A stretch of DNA of 34,672 nucleotides, from positions 1 through 34,672 of the IMG/VR virus record IMGVR_UViG_3300034375_003647, one strand, 5' to 3'. Below the pieces are notes generated by a model that was not told the DNA's origin, made no database searches, and saw nothing but the letters and a program-made list of their open reading frames with translations. The position numbers were made by a program, and so were the translations under genes. Source of the stretch: a virus. This document shows positions 23,301-30,615 of the stretch, in pieces; positions within the stretch are counted from its first letter, which is position 1, and the number at the start of each line of letters is the position of its first letter.

Positions 23301-25121
23301 TACAATACCTGTATCATAATCTCTGTTACTATGTAAACTTAAAGTGTTTTGTAATTTTGTGTAACCTGGAACCGAACTAAAACCATTGAACTCAAAGTAC
23401 TCCCACTGATTGGTTATTCCTCCAGCTCCATCATCAAAGTAATATTGAGCTGCAACAGTCTGCAAAGAGAAAGAGCTTCCAGAAACGCTATACCCAAATG
23501 CTCCTTGCGTACAGTTAGCAACTACAGTTGGGTTACCACAGTTTCCAGTTATACTTGTATTAATTAAGTTTAAGGCTCCTGGACCACTTAAATAAGCGTT
23601 GAATTGATCCAGTAAAGTAGAGCCTTGAGAAGCTGTTGCAATAGGCTGAAAGTTGTTAGAAGCTGATGTTCCTATTCTGTTTTGAAAACTTATACTGTTA
23701 AGCATTTCATTCACACTGGTATACGATGTGTCAGCTGTAAACTGAAATGTAAGATCAAAAGGTAATCCTGCATTTGTTTGGAAAGTCGAATCGAATAAAG
23801 GACCACTACCTTCTGTTAAAACTGTAGACGAAGATTCAAATGTTATTCCAAATGTAAAAGTTGTTCCACTGACAATAGGAGTTTCTACTGCAGATAAGTC
23901 AAAAGTTATTTGAGCATCAATGAGACTGGAGTGTGATTGAGTCGGGTTTATAGTATATGTTGTGGGTCCAACAGATTCAGCACCTGCAGGAAGAGTTTCT
24001 CCACCAACATCTTTAGATACAGGATCTGTAGTGTAAGAAATCTTTAATGGAGTTCCTTTGGGAGCCTCTATATTGTAGCCTTCCACAAAGTTTCCATACA
24101 TCAATCTATTGCCCTGTATAGTCTGTGCTTTAGCGAATCGAGGAACATTATCATACAACCTTAACAACTCATCTGAGCCAAGTGTTGTGTATATCTTTGC
24201 ATTAGTAAATGTAACACTAACGCTTTGGTTATCAGGCCATCCTTCATTTACTTTGTTATATCTTTCTACAACATATATAACATTGGAGTTTGATTCTTTG
24301 TAAAGTAAATCAACCTCAGTAACTCTTTTTGTTCCTGTAGAAAACTCTATAGATGCTGAATTATATAAATTCTCCATACCAGCATTATTATAATTATCTA
24401 TAGAAAACTTAAATATGCCTGGCTGAAAAGCAGGTTGAGTAAATAAAGATACAGCGCTGTATTGACCATCCTCATATCTGTATCTATATGCAAAACACAA
24501 AAACTTATCCTTCATGTAGTTCTCATCCCCTGGAACAGTACGAAGAGTTACAGTTGGAGCATCTAAAGGAAAGTATGTTCCTGCTGGGTCAACCTCAAAA
24601 CCTGGTATTCTTTTAATTACATTTATATCGTCTTTGGTAATTTGGTCTATACCTGCGACTGGAGCTGGGTAGTTTTTCTTAACATTAATCACACGAGGCG
24701 GATTAACATCGTCAGTAAAAAACAAAAGGTCTTCTATCTTGCTGACCCCTGTTATAAGGTAGTTAGTATTGAAATTTAAAACAGTAGTACTTTCAACGTG
24801 ATATGTAAGGATATTGTTTTTAGTGTTGTACGATACTATCATATCAACATTGCTTCCTTTTACAAACCAATAAATAGTTTCGTTGACACCATCTTCATAC
24901 ACACCTATACATATAGGATTTACAACAGCACTGCCGTTAAATGTTAAGTTGGTTAACTGAGTGTTTCCTTTAGAGTTTTCTACTGCGCCTATTTCAGTGG
25001 ACTCAGTAGACCCTAACCTTACATTTAAAGCGTCTATATATTCTCCTGGTGGAATCAAGCGTTCATCATCGCTCTTGTTCATTCGACCAGCGATAAAAGT
25101 ATTTCTAATATCTATACCCAT
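20367..25121 (-). CDS. Large tail protein, crAss muzzle/tail-stabilisation-like (1584 aa)
   Basis: The N-terminus GIDIRNTFIAGRMNKSDDERLIPPGEYIDALNVRLG is the conserved opening of very large tail tube or muzzle proteins of crAss-like and related podoviruses. It is followed by repeated beta-propeller-like segments (ICIGVYED, ISYTTDPV, YFTD/FFTDTKRSSVL) and, near residues 1197-1211, GGYDPYMDEYVLS. From about 1212 the protein changes to Ig-like Ser/Thr/Val-rich beta domains, then a Cys cluster (ACCGCSQDC, about 1482-1493) and a C-terminal module (GYYIVD ... KNWIEV ... GLVIDSGTC) shared with the next genes. It sits directly after two ring-like proteins, as in crAss-like phages. It probably forms the distal tail and displays adhesin domains. 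The family is inferred from remembered motifs. Confidence 0.7.
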   Translation of the reverse strand: MGIDIRNTFIAGRMNKSDDERLIPPGEYIDALNVRLGSTESTEIGAVENSKGNTQLTNLTFNGSAVVNPICIGVYEDGVNETIYWFVKGSNVDMIVSYNTKNNILTYHVESTTVLNFNTNYLITGVSKIEDLLFFTDDVNPPRVINVKKNYPAPVAGIDQITKDDINVIKRIPGFEVDPAGTYFPLDAPTVTLRTVPGDENYMKDKFLCFAYRYRYEDGQYSAVSLFTQPAFQPGIFKFSIDNYNNAGMENLYNSASIEFSTGTKRVTEVDLLYKESNSNVIYVVERYNKVNEGWPDNQSVSVTFTNAKIYTTLGSDELLRLYDNVPRFAKAQTIQGNRLMYGNFVEGYNIEAPKGTPLKISYTTDPVSKDVGGETLPAGAESVGPTTYTINPTQSHSSLIDAQITFDLSAVETPIVSGTTFTFGITFESSSTVLTEGSGPLFDSTFQTNAGLPFDLTFQFTADTSYTSVNEMLNSISFQNRIGTSASNNFQPIATASQGSTLLDQFNAYLSGPGALNLINTSITGNCGNPTVVANCTQGAFGYSVSGSSFSLQTVAAQYYFDDGAGGITNQWEYFEFNGFSSVPGYTKLQNTLSLHSNRDYDTGIVYMDDYGRASTVLTSPENTVFFDAEQSIRKNQIKVELTNKPPYWADKYKFVVKPNQGDYETVFVNLVYQDDDDKNVYYFKLEGDNINKVNIGDTLTVKIDALGNVNTVVTSNVLDIKTFARGDIETAGGETNLPGVYMIMKSGSYVPIDPDAEAYSYGTQKFLTTSTACQLPNNTYSLNTTNDINGTTPIALTAGSTVRIYINNWRSNSGGANCNAKSYKFDQTFTVTQDYPNFYEWLIGDNIDLTNGVSNGVSAEFLDNDGAGPYASFNAVGDMSCFQSKFYIVDNGVGGQYFVNRAAIPKCGAGLFGTKRPGHADMRIEIKVGGGLLVFETEPDKVDPNLFYDASDFYDIRGGFHMADKFDNNTGSYVFSDATDQNQTAGQALKLTLNNANCYVFGNGVESYKIFDELAEPSFNLGERVLAVSKQDYKEADRFAGMTYSGVYSPGSNTNNLNEFNLGLVNFKDLESSFGPIMKLHSRETDILVLQEDRISYVLTSKNIITDSTGGGAIASVPEVLGTQVARIEEYGISFNPESFVSWGSKVFFTDTKRSSVLMLQGASATSDQLKVISDMGMRSWFRDQFIGQFSTQKLGGYDPYMDEYVLSTNNKTVPASEEFLPCGVEISQTDAAGELSYTVELNPSIGEISIDYTISSGTVNVQAVWNGTTYQTGNVSESGTLTFDKSSPTPNNVDVTITPSTDTATYSVVVGCPPSNEITVVRAVLTTGFTNGEYIHYAYSWNDGTTFSPLSNLQASLGLESPSEYNSITGQRSVGIFPYNGVDLTMEILTQGTDDFVFDSALNKFGYLSSNTLYGSSDMSTLIPLLNNVTPITNPSTGNYQATISSLSLPAGNQYLYLVWDLRKVVSSTLCYADSATEEAVDACCGCSQDCNTAYFGPVSGSLDFTCSTDTIGTGSALRSFHGSGVTPVTGDVCYDTSNCTANSMLAPGYYIVDQTSPASSSPKNWIEVGQYGLVIDSGTC

Positions 25122-25122
25122 A

Positions 25123-26106
25123 TTATTTAATCCACTTATCCTGACCTCTCAGATTCATTAGAAGTCTACCTGGATGTATGTTGCTTAATCTAATCTTGGC
25201 GTTTCTTAATAAAGAAGATTTATCTTTTCTTGCTCTATTAACAATGTATTCCTGCACACCAAATTTATTATTTAGTATGCTGTATTTTATATAAGCGTAA
25301 ATATATTCTTCAAATAATTTATTAACACCTATGTTTGACTGCTTTACTGCAGGTTGGTCAATACCTTGCTGAACCAATTGACTGTCTGGTGGAGCTGGTA
25401 CATATTGACTTTCCATCATTCCATCAGAAACATACTCTAAAACCACAAACTCTCCTTCGAGTCCTGAGCTTAAATTTATTACTCCTCCTTGTTTGTCAAT
25501 ACTAAATGTAGGATTAGAGTTAGCTGTCTCTGTATTTAATCCAAACCTATCTCCAATCTGATAATCAAAATACCATCTTCCATCAATTTGCCATCCAAGT
25601 TGTCCGTTGTAAGGACCAGAACCCAAGTATATAGTTGGAGCTGTGTTGTTTATCCTTGACAAATCTAAAGCAGAGTTTTTAGGCTTCAACACATTACCAT
25701 CTATGTCAAACAATATTTTATACTTATTATCCTGTAGGTACGCTCCACTCCAGTTAGTCTGTATGTTCTCAGTCATTGGCATAAGCACACCATTCTTGTA
25801 GTAAGATATTCTAACCCAGTTAACATAATCTTGAGGAAGTATAAATCTTAGCTGACTATCTACCTGAAGCTGAAGGATTTTTATTTCCTTCATAGCGTCA
25901 TAGTTCAATTCTTGTATACCACGTTTAGCGTGAAACAAAACTTGATACCTATTTATGTTATTTATAATCTCATGGTTTCCTTGATACATCAACATAAAAT
26001 TATTGACTATATCACTCAAAGAAACATACTGATACGAACCCCAGTTCTGATCCTCTGGTGAAACACCACCGTTTTCATAATATTGATAATCTGTTATAAA
26101 ACTCAT
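25123..26106 (-). CDS. Connector/ring (tail tubular-like) structural protein (327 aa)
   Basis: Motifs typical of crAss-like ring or tail-tubular proteins: a helical N-terminal part (SLSDIVNNFMLMY, INRYQVLFHAKRGIQELNYDAMKEIKILQLQV), then the beta segment LPQDYVNWVRISYYKNGVLMPM, and a C-terminal helical segment (LFEEYIYAYIKYSILNN) with a basic tail (NRARKDKSSLLRNAKIRL). It is one base downstream of a second, similarly sized connector protein and one base upstream of the muzzle-like gene, the usual connector-then-tail order. Probably forms a dodecameric ring below the portal. Good structural-class support; specific ring identity inferred. Confidence 0.7.
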   Translation of the reverse strand: MSFITDYQYYENGGVSPEDQNWGSYQYVSLSDIVNNFMLMYQGNHEIINNINRYQVLFHAKRGIQELNYDAMKEIKILQLQVDSQLRFILPQDYVNWVRISYYKNGVLMPMTENIQTNWSGAYLQDNKYKILFDIDGNVLKPKNSALDLSRINNTAPTIYLGSGPYNGQLGWQIDGRWYFDYQIGDRFGLNTETANSNPTFSIDKQGGVINLSSGLEGEFVVLEYVSDGMMESQYVPAPPDSQLVQQGIDQPAVKQSNIGVNKLFEEYIYAYIKYSILNNKFGVQEYIVNRARKDKSSLLRNAKIRLSNIHPGRLLMNLRGQDKWIK

Positions 26107-26107
26107 A

Positions 26108-27088
26108 TTAGCTTGTTTCTTGTGTATCTGTTACTTCTTCTTGAGCTCCAAAGTTATATACATCTGGCTCTCTAATTTCTATACCTACGTATTGACATAT
26201 CTTAGCTACTAAGGTTGGCTCATCCGATAAAGGAAGCTCAAAGTCTTGATAGTCTGTAGCTGTAGCGTCAAACAAAGGAGCTCCATCAGCACCTATTGAA
26301 ACGTAAGTCCATTTTGGATCCTTTGGATATCTTATATACTGAACCTGAACCTCTCCTTGTCTTTGAATGGTTTCTGGGTATGTTGTAATTGTCGTACCAT
26401 CCAATACATAAGCAGGGAACTGTTGAGTAGGTGCAGTTAAATTTGAACTGGTTAGATTAAATATTTTAGCTTGAGTTACTCTTTCTATATCTACAATGTT
26501 TGTGTTTGAATATATAGCGTAAGGAATGTTAGACACAAATATATCACTCGACAATGTTAATTGATTTACAGAATCCACAGCTAACACTCTGGCTGACTGA
26601 AGTGTAGATAAGTTAAGCACATAACTATTTAAAGGAGGGTTAGTCAAAGAAAGTGGTATATCACTAAAAACAGCGTTTATATCAAAAAGTTTGTTAGCAA
26701 CTGCAGCTGTTGTAAAACCACTCATTAATAAAGTAGGATAGTAGTATGCTTTATTTATTAAATAGTAATCGCTTGGTAAAGAGTATTGATTACTAATTGT
26801 ATTTAAACCATAACTACCACCAGGACTATATCCTCCAACCTGCGGTAAAAAGGCTCTAACTGAAAAGGTATCAATAACTTCTTCAAGTCCTTTAACTATA
26901 TCAGCATATCCCTTTCCAGAGGATCGTTGGTTTTCTCTGTTAATCCAATTGTTGTACGCATAGAAGTAATCTTCAAACATATCCATCTGCGCTTGTTTAG
27001 CGTAGAGGTTAAAATCCTGTGGAGATATGTATCCGTAATTGTTCTTATTAGCTATTGCTAAAACTGTATTTCTAACCGAGTTAATCAT
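26108..27088 (-). CDS. Connector/ring structural protein (326 aa)
   Basis: The N-terminus MINSVRNTVLAIANKNNYGYISPQDFNLYAKQAQMDMFEDYFYAYNNWINRENQR is a helical motif I recall at the start of connector or collar proteins in many Bacteroidetes phages; a conserved GYADIVKGLEEVIDTF follows. The middle is beta-rich (LPSDYYLINKAYY and a Tyr/Pro-containing segment QVQYIRYPKDPKWTY) and the end acidic (EEVTDTQETS). Start at 27088 is fixed by a TATCTTTG promoter element ending five bases upstream, implying a leaderless transcript. A strong terminator precedes that promoter. It begins a unit including the second ring protein and the muzzle-like gene. Confidence 0.7.
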   Translation of the reverse strand: MINSVRNTVLAIANKNNYGYISPQDFNLYAKQAQMDMFEDYFYAYNNWINRENQRSSGKGYADIVKGLEEVIDTFSVRAFLPQVGGYSPGGSYGLNTISNQYSLPSDYYLINKAYYYPTLLMSGFTTAAVANKLFDINAVFSDIPLSLTNPPLNSYVLNLSTLQSARVLAVDSVNQLTLSSDIFVSNIPYAIYSNTNIVDIERVTQAKIFNLTSSNLTAPTQQFPAYVLDGTTITTYPETIQRQGEVQVQYIRYPKDPKWTYVSIGADGAPLFDATATDYQDFELPLSDEPTLVAKICQYVGIEIREPDVYNFGAQEEVTDTQETS

Positions 27089-27093
27089 GACTA

Positions 27094-27101
27094 CAAAGAT
27101 A
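27094..27101 (-). promoter_or_regulatory. TATCTTTG promoter element fused to a terminator
   Basis: On the - strand TATCTTTG ends five bases before ATG 27088 and begins three bases after the T9 tract of the terminator at 27105-27137. The T9-N3-TATCTTTG arrangement is repeated exactly at 28283-28302. Confidence 0.6.
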
Positions 27102-27104
27102 ATG

Positions 27105-27137
27105 AAAAAAAAAGGAGCTCTATTTTTTTAGAGCCCC
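27105..27137 (-). terminator. Rho-independent terminator after the 269-residue head gene
   Basis: Read on the - strand: GGGGCTCTA, a short A-rich loop, TAGAGCTCC, then T9. Nine base pairs include one G-U that would be an A-C mismatch on the + strand, so it works for the - strand only. It separates the head genes from the connector genes. Confidence 0.85.
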
Positions 27138-27159
27138 TTCTTAATACATAAACTAACTG

Positions 27160-27969
27160 TTAGCTATAAACGACTGATGCCGTCCACTGTAAGGCAAAGT
27201 TTCCTCCACCAGTTTGTGTCATAGGCATTTCAACTCCAACGTTTCTCCACTTAGAACTCCAAGCTTCTTCGATAGCTACATAGAATGCGTTACCGAATAC
27301 AGTCTCGTTAGAAGCTACTACAGTTTGACCAAGAGCAATTACACATCTGTCAATACCTGTCGCTGAGGTTTTGTAGTGTAATGTAACCTGACCATTAGTA
27401 TCGTTAATGTTTACATTAGATACTCCGTCTAAAGAAACTGCAGCGCAGCCTTTTGAGTTTTGTGATATTATAAAGAAACTATCTCCTACCAATACAGCTC
27501 CAGCTTCTTTTAATAATAACTCAGTAGGTGATAAAACTTTATCTACTGTAGATATTAAGTTAGACGTAGAGTTAAATAACAAGTCTCCAGGTCTAATATC
27601 AATTTTAAAGTCTACACCACTAAGAACAGCTTTGAATGCGTCTTCAGCAGACACCACAGAATAAGCCGTACCACTTGCAGATAAACCACCAGTCCCAGAA
27701 GCAGGAGCTCCTGTTCCAGCGCTAATACTTAATACAGTCTCTGAATCTACACCTGTTACAATAGCGTAGTCTCTGTTGCCAAAGTTTCCAACAGCAGTTG
27801 TAATTACAACATAATCTCCGACCTCAACATTGTTAGCGATAAAAGTTGCAGAAGAGTCGGTTACTTTTAGTTCAGCCGCTGCAGTAGTAGTTCCAGATTC
27901 TAACACAGCTGGATTAGTAGCTGTAGAACCTGCATACATCTGCATAGGCATTTTTATATACTTCTTCAT
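27160..27969 (-). CDS. Head decoration/auxiliary-like protein (269 aa)
   Basis: Ala/Gly/Ser/Thr-rich beta protein, starting MKKYIKMPMQMYAGSTATNP, with a beta domain (about 30-160: VGDYVVITTAV, FKIDIRPGDLL, VGDSFFIIS) and a C-terminal domain (about 171-255) that resembles the whole 92-residue protein encoded next to it: V-S-x2-G/D-V, an evenly spaced T-x-I/V-x-Y segment, and A-I/M-x-E-A-x4-W-x2-V. It lies four bases after that gene and before a terminator, in the head block. Likely a capsid decoration or head-completion protein; inferred from location and fold type. Confidence 0.6.
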   Translation of the reverse strand: MKKYIKMPMQMYAGSTATNPAVLESGTTTAAAELKVTDSSATFIANNVEVGDYVVITTAVGNFGNRDYAIVTGVDSETVLSISAGTGAPASGTGGLSASGTAYSVVSAEDAFKAVLSGVDFKIDIRPGDLLFNSTSNLISTVDKVLSPTELLLKEAGAVLVGDSFFIISQNSKGCAAVSLDGVSNVNINDTNGQVTLHYKTSATGIDRCVIALGQTVVASNETVFGNAFYVAIEEAWSSKWRNVGVEMPMTQTGGGNFALQWTASVVYS

Positions 27970-27973
27970 ATCC

Positions 27974-28252
27974 TTATGCTATTACAATTGATGAAATGTC
28001 TTTTGCAAAAGCATATGGGAAAACCACATCAGTCCAAGATGTAGCTAAAGCCTCAATCATTGCTTCTTGAAGAGAATCTCTAAATTGGTTTGTCGCAGCT
28101 TCAGCAGATCCTAAAGTAATTGTAGCAGTGTTACCGCTTAGGTAGTTGATTACAGATACAGTAGTGCTTGTGCGTGTAATAGATAATACGTCAGCAACAC
28201 TTACTAAAGCGTTTGACGCTCCCGATACAGGGATGCTTAAAAATTTGTCCAT
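27974..28252 (-). CDS. Small capsid-associated protein (92 aa)
   Basis: Begins MDKFLSIPVSG and has the pattern seen in small head proteins of marine and Bacteroidetes phages (LVSVADVLSITRTSTTVSVINYLSGNTATITL then an amphipathic helix and AMIEALATSWTDVVFPYAF). An upstream TTG at 28285 would add 11 unconserved residues and lies within the promoter element, so I prefer ATG 28252. The leader from the TATCTTTG element at 28283-28290 is then about 25-30 bases. It is followed by the 269-residue protein whose C-terminal domain is similar. Function unknown beyond probable head location. Confidence 0.65.
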   Translation of the reverse strand: MDKFLSIPVSGASNALVSVADVLSITRTSTTVSVINYLSGNTATITLGSAEAATNQFRDSLQEAMIEALATSWTDVVFPYAFAKDISSIVIA

Positions 28253-28282
28253 AGTTAAAAATGTTAATGGGTTAATAAAGCA

Positions 28283-28290
28283 CAAAGATA
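28283..28290 (-). promoter_or_regulatory. TATCTTTG promoter element fused to a terminator
   Basis: On the - strand TATCTTTG starts three bases after the T9 tract of the terminator at 28294-28321. It drives the 92-residue and 269-residue head genes. The arrangement T9-N3-TATCTTTG is the same as at 27094-27113. No -33 TTTG; the hairpin occupies that place. Confidence 0.6.
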
Positions 28291-28293
28291 GTC

Positions 28294-28321
28294 AAAAAAA
28301 AAGCACCCATTTCTGAGTGCT
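28294..28321 (-). terminator. Rho-independent terminator after the 246-residue gene
   Basis: On the - strand AGCACTC, loop AGAAAT, GGGTGCT and a T9 tract. Seven base pairs with one U-G wobble that is a mismatch on the + strand. It lies 7 bases after the stop of the 246-residue gene. Confidence 0.85.
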
Positions 28322-28328
28322 CTTTTAA

Positions 28329-29069
28329 CTACTTAAGTCTTTTCAGTAGGGCTTTATAGGTTGGCAACCCTTCATCGCTTTGCATGAAAGATGCTATAAC
28401 ATAAAGAGGTTCTTCACCAAAAGGAAGTCCCATTAGTCTTACTGACTTTTTACCTGTTCTCATCATAACAGCTTTGTCCTTAATTTCTAAAAAGCCATTA
28501 GACACAAACTGAGAAACATTATCCTCTATCTCTATCATTGGGTCATCTAAAGCTTCAAGAAACTCAATTGGATTATTTTTAGCAAATAAAAGTATATCTC
28601 TTTTTATTTCAGGACTACTCATTTTATCTACAGAAGAGCCTAATAGAACACGAGCTAAAGATACTCTTTTCTCTAATGTCAAGTTGTTGGCTTCTATCAA
28701 AGCATTTATTTCCATCTCAACATAATCTAATTCTTCAGATGCTTCTTTGGCTTTATCAACCTCCACAAAGATTGAACCCTTTTGTGGATGGAAGTGTAGA
28801 AATTGTTGTAGTACTTGGTTTTCTTTTCTCACAAATAAAAACCCATCTTCAAATATAATTGGCTCTAATATAGCATTACCATCTTGCTCATCTTCAAATG
28901 GAGACTTCTGATTGGTAGCATATCTAAGAGGGCGGTTAACACCTGTCTCTTGGTCAAAATGTAATAATGGGAATCTTCTACTGTGATGTGATGGCAGCAT
29001 ATAAGATAATGGTGCTGCATCTCTGGTAAGTTTGTATGCCTTGTCTACATACTGTGTTTTCTTTTTCAT
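28329..29069 (-). CDS. Conserved phage head-region protein (246 aa)
   Basis: Soluble mixed protein with the recognisable conserved run PLSYMLPSHHSRRFPLL-H-F-D, NRPLRYATNQKSPF-E-D-E-Q, AILEPIIFEDGFLFV and VLQQFLHFHP, followed by a charged helical half (EEINAL-type helix, RVSLARVLLGSS, KRDILLFAKNN) and a C-terminal beta/alpha part (SVRLMGLPFGEEPLYVIASFM). I recall relatives near capsid genes in other marine or Bacteroidetes phages, without an assigned role. It sits alone between two terminators directly after the major capsid gene, so it is a separately controlled unit. Could be a head-to-tail or capsid-assembly factor; function not known. Confidence 0.6.
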   Translation of the reverse strand: MKKKTQYVDKAYKLTRDAAPLSYMLPSHHSRRFPLLHFDQETGVNRPLRYATNQKSPFEDEQDGNAILEPIIFEDGFLFVRKENQVLQQFLHFHPQKGSIFVEVDKAKEASEELDYVEMEINALIEANNLTLEKRVSLARVLLGSSVDKMSSPEIKRDILLFAKNNPIEFLEALDDPMIEIEDNVSQFVSNGFLEIKDKAVMMRTGKKSVRLMGLPFGEEPLYVIASFMQSDEGLPTYKALLKRLK

Positions 29070-29085
29070 TTTATTATAATTTAAT

Positions 29086-29093
29086 TAAAGTTA
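29086..29093 (-). promoter_or_regulatory. Degenerate promoter element TAACTTTA fused to a terminator
   Basis: On the - strand TAACTTTA differs from the TAACTTTG of the portal and scaffold promoters only in the last base and overlaps the end of the T7 tract of the preceding terminator. It lies 16 bases before ATG 29069. Weak on its own; supported by the two similar terminator-promoter fusions nearby. Confidence 0.35.
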
Positions 29094-29122
29094 AAAAAAG
29101 GGGAGGAGTTTAACCCTCCCCT
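29093..29122 (-). terminator. Strong rho-independent terminator after the major capsid gene
   Basis: On the - strand AGGGGAGG, an 8-base loop (GTTAAACT), CCTCCCCT and T7. The 8-bp GC-rich stem is perfect. It lies 15 bases after the capsid stop and would cap the most abundant transcript. Confidence 0.9.
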
Positions 29123-29137
29123 AATAATCATCTATGC

Positions 29138-30595
29138 TTACGACTTGAAGATGAAGAAGTTGTTTGCACCTAAAGTACATACAGCTCTTTCACTCAAGAA
29201 GTTAACAGTCATTGCATCTAAGTCAGATGTTCTTGCTCCACCAGCAGAACCAGTGATCCAAGTTTTGTAACGTCTGTCTTCAGTCTCTGAAGCTCTATAA
29301 CGAACGTGTAAGAATGGACGCTTAGCGTTCTTTCCTAATACTTGATCGTATACAGTTGTAGATCCAGCAGGAACTAAAAGACCGTTTACTTTACCTGCAA
29401 CTAAGTCACCTCGCATTGTAGGATCGTTAAGGTATTTCCAGTCAGACTTGTAGAAGTCATAACCTCTACGGAATCCTGTGAAACCTAAGTTTAGAGCCAT
29501 ATCAGCATCATTGTCAAATAAACCATATGAAGTACCACCCGCTCCGTAAGAGTTTTGAGCAGCTAACATATCGTCAATGTCAAAAGAGAACTGACGGTCT
29601 ACGAAAAGAACATTCTCTTCGATAGCACCTTGCTTATCTAAACGCTGAATGATAGCATCAAAGTTTGCTAAAGTAGTTGGGTTACCACCACCGAAAACAT
29701 TACCACGATTCTCTACAACGTAGAAGATACCTTCAGAACCTTTCTGACCAACAGTTGTGTCTACAACTTGTGTAGCAACACCTGAAGTAGCAGCAGCTGG
29801 AACAGCCTCTACCATAGCAGTTTCTAAGTAATCTTCAAAACGAAGTCTTGTTTCGTGTTCAGCTTTCATGTACCATAAGTAACCTGTACCACCGTCTTCA
29901 GTAGAAATCTCAATCCAACCAATCTGAGCCATGTCAGAACCAGACACCTCGTAGTTGTCTTTGATGATGATTGGAGAGTTTTCGAAGATCAAATCACCTG
30001 GCTCATTAGAACCTTGCATACCATTTTGACCTTTTCTAAATTCTGAACCGTAAGCCCAAACAGTTAATAAGTCAGCAGCGCCAAAAGTTTGACCACCTGC
30101 TTCATAGTAAGCTACTTGAATCTGGTTTATATTTGGTAAAGAAATAACGATAGCTTTGTTGAAGTTAGCAGAACCTGCTGCTTCATCAGAAATCATTACC
30201 GTTTGACCAACTCTAAAAGCAGGACCACTAATAGCTGTTGTGTTAGGCATTTGAGAACCCGTTGGAGGGTTACCATTTACTTGAGCAAGAGGAATAGTGA
30301 TAGTAGCTGTTGTAGTACCCACACCAGCAGGAGAACCTGACTGACATCCTGTGTACTTCGTGTGTAATCTTCCTTGCTCAGCCCATTTGATAAGGTCAGA
30401 GTTAGAAGGCATTTCAGCACCTACCATTCTTAAGAATGAAGCTACTGTTCTGTTACCATAACGCTCAAACTCTTTTTCATAAGTATCAGGAAGATACTGA
30501 TTCAAAAAGTTGAAGTTGGTAAGATAATTTGTGGCTGTAGGGACCTGAGCCGATGATGGCTGCAAGTCAAAGCCTGGAGTATTTAATACTGGCAT
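29138..30595 (-). CDS. Major capsid protein (485 aa), crAss-like/HK97-fold
   Basis: Position after the scaffold and before a strong terminator, plus length, identify the major capsid protein. The N-terminal part contains FNFLNQYLPDTYEKEFERYGNRTVASFLRMVGAEMPSNSDLIKWAEQGRLHTKY, a region I recognise from major capsid proteins of crAss-like and related phages (N-R-T-x-A-S-F-L-R-M-V-G-A-E-M-P). Later segments are beta-rich with Gly-rich loops, and the C-terminal part (RPFLHVRYRASETEDRRYKTWITGSAGGA) is the expected P-domain/A-domain mixture of an HK97 fold. There is no separate protease gene, so maturation cleavage, if any, would use another enzyme. The start has no SD; the leader is A-rich. Confidence 0.85.
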   Translation of the reverse strand: MPVLNTPGFDLQPSSAQVPTATNYLTNFNFLNQYLPDTYEKEFERYGNRTVASFLRMVGAEMPSNSDLIKWAEQGRLHTKYTGCQSGSPAGVGTTTATITIPLAQVNGNPPTGSQMPNTTAISGPAFRVGQTVMISDEAAGSANFNKAIVISLPNINQIQVAYYEAGGQTFGAADLLTVWAYGSEFRKGQNGMQGSNEPGDLIFENSPIIIKDNYEVSGSDMAQIGWIEISTEDGGTGYLWYMKAEHETRLRFEDYLETAMVEAVPAAATSGVATQVVDTTVGQKGSEGIFYVVENRGNVFGGGNPTTLANFDAIIQRLDKQGAIEENVLFVDRQFSFDIDDMLAAQNSYGAGGTSYGLFDNDADMALNLGFTGFRRGYDFYKSDWKYLNDPTMRGDLVAGKVNGLLVPAGSTTVYDQVLGKNAKRPFLHVRYRASETEDRRYKTWITGSAGGARTSDLDAMTVNFLSERAVCTLGANNFFIFKS

Positions 30596-30615
30596 TGTTT
30601 TTTTATTTTAAAGGT

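Noticed and set aside
28253-28285. N-terminal extension of the 92-residue head gene from a TTG at 28285
   Set aside because: The extension begins within the TATCTTTG promoter element and adds non-conserved residues before the typical M-D-K-F-L-S-I-P start.
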